The notes below the pieces were generated by a model. It saw only the letters and a list, made by a program, of their open reading frames with translations. It had not been told where the DNA came from and made no database searches. Shown here one piece after another: positions 57,166 to 64,000 of a DNA stretch of 64,000 bases. The stretch comes from Streptococcus suis (GTDB lineage: Bacteria; Bacillota; Bacilli; Lactobacillales; Streptococcaceae): NCBI GenBank assembly GCA_002831545.1, contig CP025095.1:2294001-2358000 (forward strand), written 5' to 3'. Made by a program: the position numbers and the translations under genes. The first letter of the stretch is position 1, and the number at the start of each line of letters is the position of its first letter.

Positions 57166-58296
57166 TTAGACAATCGCCTTGCTTGTTTCATCATCAAAGA
57201 AATGAGCTTTGTTGAGGTTGAAGGTCAAGCGAACTTTGTCTCCTGGGTTGTGGTAGTCGCGTGCATCGACACGAGATACAAACTCTGTGCTACCCACTTT
57301 AGAGTAAAGCATAGTTTCTGCACCGAGAAGTTCAGACACAACTACTTCCGCTTCGATAATTGAACTTGGATAAGTGTCCAATTCCAACTGAGAAGCTTTG
57401 ATGTCTTCTGGACGGATACCAAGTGTGAAGCTCTTGCCGTTGTAGCCTTTTTCTTCCAAATGCTTGCGACGACCTTCTGGAAGATCTACTTTGAAACCAT
57501 CTCCAACAAGCACACCTTCTTGAAGAGTCACTGTAAAGAAGTTCATTGCAGGGCTACCGATGAAGCTGGCAACAAATTTGTTTACAGGTTTATTGTAGAG
57601 CTCTTCTGGGCTACCAATTTGTTCGATACGACCGATTGTACCTGTACCGGCTTCATTCTTAGTTGCAGACATGATAACGATACGATCTGCCAAGGTCATA
57701 GCTTCTGTTTGGTCGTGGGTTACGTAGATGGTTGTCGCACCGATACGGCGGTGGATTTTGGCGATCTCTGTACGCATAGATACACGCAGTTTTGCATCCA
57801 AGTTTGACAAAGGTTCATCCATCAAGAATACTTTTGCATCACGAACGATGGCACGACCCATGGCAACACGCTGACGCTGACCACCTGAAAGGTCTGCTGG
57901 TTTACGTTCTAAGAATTCTGTCAAACCAAGGATTTGAGCAGCTTCTTCTACACGTTTTTTGATTTCGTCCTTGCTGTATTTACGCAATTTCAGACCGAAA
58001 GCCATGTTGTCAAATACAGTCATGTGTGGGTAGAGGGCATAGTTCTGGAATACCATGGCAATATCGCGGTCTTTTGGAGCCACATCGTTCATGAGAACGC
58101 CATCGATATATGCTTCCCCTTCTGTGATGTCTTCCAAACCAGCAATCATACGAAGAGTCGTTGACTTACCACATCCTGAAGGACCTACGAATACGATAAA
58201 CTCCTTGTCCTTGATGTCCAAGTTGAAGTCTTCAACTGAGTAATGCTCACTGTTTGGGTATTTTTTATAGATATTTTTTAAATTCAATTGAACCAT
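57166..58296 (-). CDS. msmK: Sugar ABC transporter ATPase MsmK (UgpC/MalK type)
   Basis: 376 residues from the ATG at 58296 (GAGG seven bases upstream; a TTG two codons earlier is less likely). Walker A GPSGCGKSTTLRMIAG, signature LSGGQRQRVAMGRAI, Walker B VFLMDEPLSNLDAKL and a C-terminal OB-type regulatory domain (about 240-376). In streptococci one MsmK energises several sugar importers. A cre-like site lies upstream. Confidence 0.94.
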   Translation of the reverse strand: MVQLNLKNIYKKYPNSEHYSVEDFNLDIKDKEFIVFVGPSGCGKSTTLRMIAGLEDITEGEAYIDGVLMNDVAPKDRDIAMVFQNYALYPHMTVFDNMAFGLKLRKYSKDEIKKRVEEAAQILGLTEFLERKPADLSGGQRQRVAMGRAIVRDAKVFLMDEPLSNLDAKLRVSMRTEIAKIHRRIGATTIYVTHDQTEAMTLADRIVIMSATKNEAGTGTIGRIEQIGSPEELYNKPVNKFVASFIGSPAMNFFTVTLQEGVLVGDGFKVDLPEGRRKHLEEKGYNGKSFTLGIRPEDIKASQLELDTYPSSIIEAEVVVSELLGAETMLYSKVGSTEFVSRVDARDYHNPGDKVRLTFNLNKAHFFDDETSKAIV

Positions 58297-58332
58297 GTTC
58301 AATCCTCGCTTTCTTTGATAGTTTTATTATAA

Positions 58333-58347
58333 ATGAAAACGTTTTAT
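58333..58347. promoter_or_regulatory. cre site upstream of msmK
   Basis: ATGAAAACGTTTTAT fits the CcpA cre pattern (TGAAAACG..T) within 40-50 bases of the msmK start. Catabolite control of sugar uptake fits. Confidence 0.6.
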
Positions 58348-58407
58348 TTTTCTCTGTCAATGTGAACAAAAGAAAAAAGATATTCTGTGCAGGTTGCACA
58401 AAATACC

Positions 58408-59613
58408 TTATTGAATCATCAACATCGCTTGTAAATACTCTAAAAATTTTTCCGGATGTTGAGATGAAAATATTTCTGAAGCAAGCTCCGGATGGTGGAC
58501 TGTATTCTCAAACGCAAGAATCAACTTCCCTTTCTCTCTTGCTTTTGAAACAATTCCCTTAACCTCTGAATAGTGGTTGATATCCAAATAAATATCACAA
58601 TAATCCAAGAGTTTATCGACTCTCGCATCAATTATTTCAGGATAGACCTGTACATTGTCGTAATTCATTAATGATTTCAAACGTGATGACACCATAGTAT
58701 AGGCTGCAATATGAAATTGAATGTTAGGCAAGTTGGAAACTAGATACTCAATGTGTTCCAACCGATCCGTTTCCGTCAAAAGAAAGGCATGTTTACTTGG
58801 AACTGTCAAAGCATCCAGAGCATCCTTAAACGAAACAGCCTCGCATCTTCTTCCATCCAAGGAGCTAAATTCTAAACTAGCGTAATACCACCAGAGCTCC
58901 CTAAATCGAGCAACACTATATTCGTTCCACGGTTTATCTGCAGTCAAAAAATGAATAATAAGTGGGGTCCAAGAACCAATATCTTCATAGAGATATGCTC
59001 TATGATCATAGCGACTGACCACATCGTAAGTTTGATAATTGTACTGCTTGTCTAAAGGAATCCATTGATTACCAGTTACTAGATTTAAGATACTCTGATC
59101 GCCATTTCGAACTGAAGAACTCTTGATTGCCGCAACTTTCAAAAGGATATTGGTCAGACCTTTTCGACGCCACAAGTCTAAGTTCAACAATAACACACCT
59201 GAATTAAAATTACCAGCTTCATTCATATTGGGATCTTCGACAGCAGCCAACATTTTATCTTCTAAATCTATTGCAAACAAGGCATCCAAAGACCCATTAA
59301 CAATAATATCCGAGTCTAGATAGAGAGCTTTCGACTCTGCAACATACTGTGGAATAAACAAACGTAGCCATGAGCTAGAAGGTAAAAAAGAGTGGAAGGC
59401 ATTGACCCTTTCATCAGATATAAAGATGTGTTTCAGACTTGATCCTAGATGTACTAAGCGCTTATTAACCACACGAATCCATTCTACAGGAACATCACCT
59501 TGGTGAAAGATGTAAAAATCAATGTCCCGATTATAAACAGATATCGATTTTATGGTAACTAAAGTCTTTTCTAAATAATTTTTATCTGTTGCTAAAACAA
59601 TCGCTTTTCTCAA
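58408..59613 (-). CDS. GT8 family glycosyltransferase with extra C-terminal domain
   Basis: 401 residues. TTG start at 59613 with AGGAG upstream. GT8 domain (about 1-250): AIVLATDKNYLEKTLVTIKS, the DxD in LYLDSDIIV (about 97-105), GNFNSGVLLLNLDLWR and HFLTADKPWN. The last 130 residues resemble the extra domain of accessory glycosyltransferases and may bind an acceptor. Acceptor and sugar are not readable. Between the sugar ATPase and a PucR-type regulator. Confidence 0.85.
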   Translation of the reverse strand: MRKAIVLATDKNYLEKTLVTIKSISVYNRDIDFYIFHQGDVPVEWIRVVNKRLVHLGSSLKHIFISDERVNAFHSFLPSSSWLRLFIPQYVAESKALYLDSDIIVNGSLDALFAIDLEDKMLAAVEDPNMNEAGNFNSGVLLLNLDLWRRKGLTNILLKVAAIKSSSVRNGDQSILNLVTGNQWIPLDKQYNYQTYDVVSRYDHRAYLYEDIGSWTPLIIHFLTADKPWNEYSVARFRELWWYYASLEFSSLDGRRCEAVSFKDALDALTVPSKHAFLLTETDRLEHIEYLVSNLPNIQFHIAAYTMVSSRLKSLMNYDNVQVYPEIIDARVDKLLDYCDIYLDINHYSEVKGIVSKAREKGKLILAFENTVHHPELASEIFSSQHPEKFLEYLQAMLMIQ

Positions 59614-59625
59614 ACCAAGCTCCTA

Positions 59626-60483
59626 TTATAGATTCATATCTGCAATTACCATATAGCAAACAGCTAAATCCGTTAAATCCTTTAACTGCAGGCCGGTCCA
59701 ATCATACCACTTATCCAAACGATACTGTAAAGTATTCCTATGGATGTAGAGGGACTGAGCCGCCTTTGTCAAGACGGCTCCTTCTTTCCAGAGAGCCAGG
59801 ATTTCCTTTTCTAATTGCTGATGAACAATCAAGGAAGTCAATCCCTTTCTAAAAACAGGGTAATGCTGACCTGCCCACAAATACAATTGACTAAAGGTAA
59901 GTAAACTCGATTGATGGTGGTGTTTCCTCCATTTGGCAAAGATCGATTGTTCTGCCATTACTAAATCTGGCCATAAACCAACCACAGTTTCAGGCCATAT
60001 TTGACCAAGGAATACAGTCATCCTGATACCGAAATCAAATTCCATCGCGGAAAGGGTATCCCCGAGAATCTCCCTAACATCAAATTGGGTAGATTGTTCC
60101 AAAACAAATGTAAAATCATGTCCATTGGTAGTATAAAAGGCCTTGAGATTAGGCAATAACTTGGTCATCATATCGAGCCATGTCTGCCTAGTATCCTCGT
60201 CCAATACCGTCCAAATATGGATATGAATGACCTGAAGCGTGATTAATTGTTGGGGAATGGACCCTATTCCATGAAAATAGCGAGCCCAGGGATGGATATC
60301 ATCCTGACTTAATTCCCCGAACAATAAAGTTACCAAACCAAGTTCACGCTCAGTCAAGTCTTCTTTTGGTATTGTAAACCAAACCCCGTCTGATAGCGGA
60401 AGTTGGAGCTCTTCACCTTCTCTCCTATTTATAGAGATTCTTCCCTTTGGAAATAATTGCTGTAATCGATCCTTGCTAGTCAT
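59626..60483 (-). CDS. CdaR/PucR-type helix-turn-helix regulator
   Basis: 285 residues. The C-terminal HTH_30 domain is seen in SLYIHRNTLQYRLDKWYDWTGLQLKDLTDLAVCYMVI (about 245-281), typical of PucR/CdaR proteins that respond to sugar or organic acid. The N-terminal 200 residues have no clear domain. GAGG lies four bases before the ATG. Twelve bases separate it from the response regulator, so they may form one unit. Confidence 0.82.
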   Translation of the reverse strand: MTSKDRLQQLFPKGRISINRREGEELQLPLSDGVWFTIPKEDLTERELGLVTLLFGELSQDDIHPWARYFHGIGSIPQQLITLQVIHIHIWTVLDEDTRQTWLDMMTKLLPNLKAFYTTNGHDFTFVLEQSTQFDVREILGDTLSAMEFDFGIRMTVFLGQIWPETVVGLWPDLVMAEQSIFAKWRKHHHQSSLLTFSQLYLWAGQHYPVFRKGLTSLIVHQQLEKEILALWKEGAVLTKAAQSLYIHRNTLQYRLDKWYDWTGLQLKDLTDLAVCYMVIADMNL

Positions 60484-60495
60484 CTAGCCTCACTT

Positions 60496-61788
60496 TCATT
60501 CTGTCTGTAATTGACCGATTTTCTGTCGGTAATTTTTGGGAGATTCCCCACAAATGCGTTTAAAAATCTTATAGAAGTAACCGACATTTGTATATCCAAC
60601 TTGAAAACAAATTTCTTCGATTCCCAACTGACTGTTCAAGAGAAGCTGTTGTGCTACCTTGATTCGCTGATGATTGAGCAATTCTGCAAAAGTATGCCCG
60701 GTCTCTTTTTTGATAAGTTGACCTAGGTAAACCGTATTTAGGTAGAGATGAGCACTCATATCTTTCAAAGACAGTTCCTCTGCAAAGCGTTCACGAACAA
60801 TCGTAACGACTTCCTGTACATGTGGACTGTAAGTGGAACTCTCGGAAAATTTTTTCAGATAATGACAAAAATACTCCATTAGTTGATGTAAATCTCGACT
60901 CGCTTCTACCTTTACATAGAAATCTTCCAAGCGCTGATGGTCTTCTTCATTAAAATAGTAAAACACATCCGACATCATCTGATTAAAAAATTGTTTTGTT
61001 AGGTAGACCGCCGGAGTGGCTTCTCGTAATTTATCAGCCAAATGTGGTAAAACATCAACGATTTTTGACAATCTTCCTGTACGTAGAAGCGGTTCCATAT
61101 CTTTATAGAGTTCAGTGGTAGTAGCCGTCAGATCTTCTGATAGTTGCTTATAAAATAAGCGCCTCTCTACCTTGTCAATCAACTGCCGTATGGTCATCGT
61201 CGGGGTAACTTCTTCTGTATATAGACTACCCTCTGGTCGACTTTCTGTCAACTGAAAATAGTAGACTTGGTGTAAAATATTTTTTTCACGACAGTAGCCC
61301 ATTGGGTTTGGAGTCTCACTAGCGGCAAACCATGTTTTCTGGGAGTGACTTAATAACTCACTCGCCGTCAGGGTTCCTGCCAAGAAGCCCTTGGTATATT
61401 CCCTATCCGTCTCTTTCTTCAAGGTTGGTAGCTGTTGGAGCAGCTTAGCCAGTTCTTGTTTATTGATAGGCTTAAGGAGATAATCCATTGCCCCGAGGGA
61501 GATGGCCTTACGGGCGTATTCGAATTCTTGAAAACCAGACATGATGATAATGTGGGTATCAGGCGATTGTTCTTTCATTCGTCGAACCATTTCTAGGCCT
61601 GTCATATCTGGCATGCTGACATCGGTTAGGACAAGGTCCACAGTATGCTGTGAAAAATAATCCAGCGCTTCTTCGGCGTTCTCTGCCGTATAAACAATCT
61701 CGACATTGTATTCATGATAAGGGAGAAGATGCTTCATCCCTTCCAAAATCATATATTCGTCATCAACTACTAACATCTTGTGCATCAT
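60496..61788 (-). CDS. AraC-type response regulator (YesN-like)
   Basis: 430 residues from the ATG at 61788; earlier codons lie in the end of the kinase gene. Receiver domain (1-120): LVVDDEYMILEGMKHLL with the acidic pair, phosphorylation Asp in LVLTDVSMPDMTG (about 54) and Lys in YLLKPI. The C-terminal AraC domain is HLYLNTVYLGQLIKKETG... and VAQQLLLNSQLGIEEICFQVGYTNVGYFYKIFKR. Overlaps the kinase by 26 bases. Controls sugar transport/metabolism in relatives. Confidence 0.92.
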   Translation of the reverse strand: MMHKMLVVDDEYMILEGMKHLLPYHEYNVEIVYTAENAEEALDYFSQHTVDLVLTDVSMPDMTGLEMVRRMKEQSPDTHIIIMSGFQEFEYARKAISLGAMDYLLKPINKQELAKLLQQLPTLKKETDREYTKGFLAGTLTASELLSHSQKTWFAASETPNPMGYCREKNILHQVYYFQLTESRPEGSLYTEEVTPTMTIRQLIDKVERRLFYKQLSEDLTATTTELYKDMEPLLRTGRLSKIVDVLPHLADKLREATPAVYLTKQFFNQMMSDVFYYFNEEDHQRLEDFYVKVEASRDLHQLMEYFCHYLKKFSESSTYSPHVQEVVTIVRERFAEELSLKDMSAHLYLNTVYLGQLIKKETGHTFAELLNHQRIKVAQQLLLNSQLGIEEICFQVGYTNVGYFYKIFKRICGESPKNYRQKIGQLQTE

Positions 61789-63427
61789 GCTCATTTCCTT
61801 GGGGGAAGACACCTTCAAATAAGATTGAATATGTCACCCCTTCCCCTTCTTTAGAATCTAATTCTATCTGGTAACGGTCTCCAAAATAGAGAAGTAACCG
61901 TTCGTGAACGTTTCGTAATCCGATTGATTGTGACCGATTTTCTTGCGACAGTTCTCGACTTGCCAATAGGTGTTTGTAGGCTTCCAGAGTTTCTGCGTTC
62001 ATTCCCTTACCATTATCTCTGATGAGAATTTCCATATCCTGTCCATGCTTGAGAGCTTTGACACTAAGCGCATTGTCTTTTCGTTTGAGGTCTACTCCAT
62101 GGACAAAATAATTTTCTACCAGGGGCTGGATTACAAAACGAGGAATTTCAACTCTTTCGCACCCAGGATCCATTTGATAAGCATAGGCAATGGAACGGGG
62201 ATAGCGAATTTGACAAATGTAGCTATGTTTTTCGCAAAATGAAAGTTCTTCTGCCACCGTTGTCATTTTTGCCTGTGTCACACTACTGCGAAGCAAGCTT
62301 GAAAATTCATAAATCATATCCCCTAGCTCATCCATCTGCTTGCTGACTGCATACATACGGAAAAATTCCAAGGTATTGTAGAGAAAATGGGGGTTAATCT
62401 GGGCTTGTAAGGCTCGCATATTGGCATCTTTCTGAGCTAACTGCAAGCGATAGATGTCTTGAATACTCTGGTCCATAGCATCCAGCATCTGATTGATTTC
62501 TGATGAAATGAGATACATTTCCTGCTCTTTATTGTCCGTCTGTAGACGAAGATGCCTGTCTTCGCCACGAATCTGTTGCATGGTATCAACAATGTCCAGT
62601 ACTTGAACTTCATATCGTTTAAACACCCTTCTCAGGACCAGTAGTAAAAGAGCAACGAGGCAACTACTTCCTAGAAAAATGATTCCGACTAGGCTGCCAA
62701 CTTTTTCAATAGCATGCTGCTGGTCAACTCCAACTGCAATTTGCAAATCCCCACTCATTCGATAGGAGAGCGGAGGCGAGGTAACATCTGGTCGCAGACT
62801 ATAAAATTCCCGATCCAGAGAATCTTGAACCCTAACGGTCATGGGGAGATCCGTCTTACGTTGAATATATTGTTCGAGCAAATCCGCATCGATGGTGACA
62901 TAGATGGTCGCAATACCTTCTGTTGTCGATGGAGAAAATAAGGTCATCGAAATACTATGTTGTGGAGCCTTATAATTTTCGGCCGCGACCTTTTTACCAG
63001 ACTTTAAGTCAGAGGTAGAAACAAAGACGGTATTTGCATCCATCGGAGCAATATCGACTCCTTCTACGAAGGGATAATAGAGATAGAGAGTGCGAACAGA
63101 ATCCTGCAAGGAAATCCGTTTGACCATCAGGTGTGGGTGACTCAGTAACCAGACCTGGTACTGAGAAGGAGATAATTGAAAATAGTGATAAAGACTGTCT
63201 AGACGATCCCTGTCCGTAATGTAGTCTGCTAGATAATTCCCAACCCGTCCTTGATAATAATCCAACTCCTCTTTTAGACCATCTGCTACTTCCTGTTGAA
63301 TGCGGATGCGATTGGTGTCATACTGATACCAGCTGATGTAGGAAAGAATACTGGCAAAGAAAATGACAATCCCAATCACTAATAAAGAATAACTTTTCAA
63401 AAGAGTATGAATTAAAACTTTTTTCAT
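61763..63427 (-). CDS. Sensor histidine kinase (YesM-like)
   Basis: 554 residues. Two membrane helices (about 10-32 and 288-310) flank an extracellular sensor domain. HisKA_7TM/LytS-type kinase: the phospho-His region ALQAQINPHFLYNTLEFFRMY (about 360-380) and ATP-binding N, G1, G2 boxes (VIQPLVENYFVHG, IRDNGKGMN, SQSIGLRNVHERLLLYFG). Pairs with the YesN-like regulator. Start at 63427 overlaps the YesL-like stop. Confidence 0.93.
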   Translation of the reverse strand: MKKVLIHTLLKSYSLLVIGIVIFFASILSYISWYQYDTNRIRIQQEVADGLKEELDYYQGRVGNYLADYITDRDRLDSLYHYFQLSPSQYQVWLLSHPHLMVKRISLQDSVRTLYLYYPFVEGVDIAPMDANTVFVSTSDLKSGKKVAAENYKAPQHSISMTLFSPSTTEGIATIYVTIDADLLEQYIQRKTDLPMTVRVQDSLDREFYSLRPDVTSPPLSYRMSGDLQIAVGVDQQHAIEKVGSLVGIIFLGSSCLVALLLLVLRRVFKRYEVQVLDIVDTMQQIRGEDRHLRLQTDNKEQEMYLISSEINQMLDAMDQSIQDIYRLQLAQKDANMRALQAQINPHFLYNTLEFFRMYAVSKQMDELGDMIYEFSSLLRSSVTQAKMTTVAEELSFCEKHSYICQIRYPRSIAYAYQMDPGCERVEIPRFVIQPLVENYFVHGVDLKRKDNALSVKALKHGQDMEILIRDNGKGMNAETLEAYKHLLASRELSQENRSQSIGLRNVHERLLLYFGDRYQIELDSKEGEGVTYSILFEGVFPQGNEHDAQDVSS

Positions 63428-63984
63428 AAGTAATCCTTGTCAACTTTCTTATAAACTGGATCAAAGGCATCATAGAGAAACAAGAGCCATAGGACCGGTA
63501 GGAAGAAGAATAAAATCAAGGGAAGTTTGAATAGCAAGAACCCACAGACGAGACTGCCCAACAAAAATTTGACCAGGGCTTTCCAATCAAGAAAAAGCGA
63601 GACAGCCGCCAACTGTAAGCCTGTTTTTAGACTAAATTCAAAATGTACTTGAAGTTTTAAAAAGAGAGCATAGAGTGCAAAAATATAGAAAAGACCACAA
63701 GCATTTGTAATAAGAACTACTGGCATCCACCAGGTCTGGGGCAATTGAATCAAGAGCCAAATGCCGCTAAATAAAAGACCAATCAATAATAGGACAAGAC
63801 CAAGACCAAGGTTAAGCCGAATAAAATGCTCTTTAAAATAGCCAAACGCCTCTCGAAAATTATACTTAGATGCATCCATACGATAGTTATCGTAGAGGTA
63901 AAGTATAGTTCCATTTGCTGGTGAAAAGCCCAGCACTACGCCTCCTAGCAATAGAAGAACCAAATAGATGGCACTCAATTTCAT
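63424..63984 (-). CDS. YesL/DUF624-like membrane protein
   Basis: 186 residues, about five hydrophobic segments. DUF624 proteins stand next to YesMN two-component systems in Bacillus and streptococci and are thought to act with sugar importers. ATG at 63984 has no clear Shine-Dalgarno in the window (CTTCTTTTCTTCCTC before it), so the true start or an upstream gene may lie past the window. Confidence 0.82.
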   Translation of the reverse strand: MKLSAIYLVLLLLGGVVLGFSPANGTILYLYDNYRMDASKYNFREAFGYFKEHFIRLNLGLGLVLLLIGLLFSGIWLLIQLPQTWWMPVVLITNACGLFYIFALYALFLKLQVHFEFSLKTGLQLAAVSLFLDWKALVKFLLGSLVCGFLLFKLPLILFFFLPVLWLLFLYDAFDPVYKKVDKDYL

Positions 63985-64000
63985 GAGGAAGAAAAGAAGA

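Overview
The window looks like a chromosomal segment of a low-GC Gram-positive coccus of the genus Streptococcus, most probably Streptococcus suis. This rests on gene content and order (tsaE-GNAT-LCP, mecA-tagO, sufCDSUB, rlmB-yacP-degV, rplM-rpsI), on protein sequence flavour, and on RUP-like and other short streptococcal repeats. No database search was possible, so the species is an inference.

Layout. 0.2-4.5 kb: a minus-strand operon tsaE, GNAT acetyltransferase, LCP cell-wall ligase, then fakA with its Asp23/Gls24-type partner. 4.6-10.6 kb: an oligopeptide ABC importer in the order oppA-D-F-B-C, with a hairpin terminator between oppA and oppD. 10.8-12.0 kb: a penicillin-binding carboxypeptidase. 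12.3-17.7 kb: the SUF Fe-S assembly operon sufC-D-S-U-B, with a 106-bp MITE between sufU and sufB. 18.5-21.3 kb: tagO, mecA and uppP. 21.4-23.7 kb: an amino-acid ABC importer with a fused binding protein/permease and a separate ATPase. 23.9-25.1 kb: a small conserved protein and an SPFH protein. 25.1-30.0 kb: ilvA, ilvC, ilvN and ilvB, with a perfect CodY box upstream of ilvB. 30.3-32.7 kb: a GT2-GtrA / phosphodiester-glycosidase / membrane protein cluster. 32.8-35.9 kb: ilvD, a DUF6176 protein, a MIP18-type Fe-S factor and a flavin-binding oxidase-like protein.

36.1-49.1 kb is the accessory part. An about 13-kb AT-rich block lies between the intact rpsI gene and a diverged second copy of the rpsI 3' end. 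The two copies are 60/71 identical, ungapped and in the same orientation, which is how an element integrated at the 3' end of rpsI would look. The distal copy is itself split by an IS630-family insertion. The block carries only minus-strand, defence-like genes: a methylase-like protein, a DEAH helicase with a nuclease-like domain, an Eco57I-type methylase that appears to have been cut off from the helicase by a deletion/frameshift, a leftover second C-terminal tail, a 1252-residue membrane-anchored YobI-like P-loop NTPase, an AlbA_2 (Schlafen-like) protein, and a TIR-domain protein preceded by ten tandem 10-bp units. No integrase was seen.

49-64 kb: rpsI-rplM with an L13-type leader, a DUF7916-like protein, rlmB-yacP-degV, an IS1634-family element flanked by an exact 65-bp target duplication that also copies the rlmB promoter, a DUF1761 protein, an aromatic-acid-exporter-like protein, the shared sugar ABC ATPase MsmK, a GT8 glycosyltransferase, a PucR/CdaR-type regulator and a YesN/YesM/YesL-like regulatory set that runs to the window end.

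Together the core genes cover cell-envelope synthesis, peptide and amino-acid uptake, branched-chain amino-acid synthesis (ilvA/B/C/D/N) and Fe-S assembly, which the dehydratase IlvD needs. The most notable material is the rpsI island, its decaying restriction locus, the NTPase/AlbA_2/TIR group, and the mobile-element scars (IS630 with a matching RUP-like MITE; IS1634 with a long target duplication).
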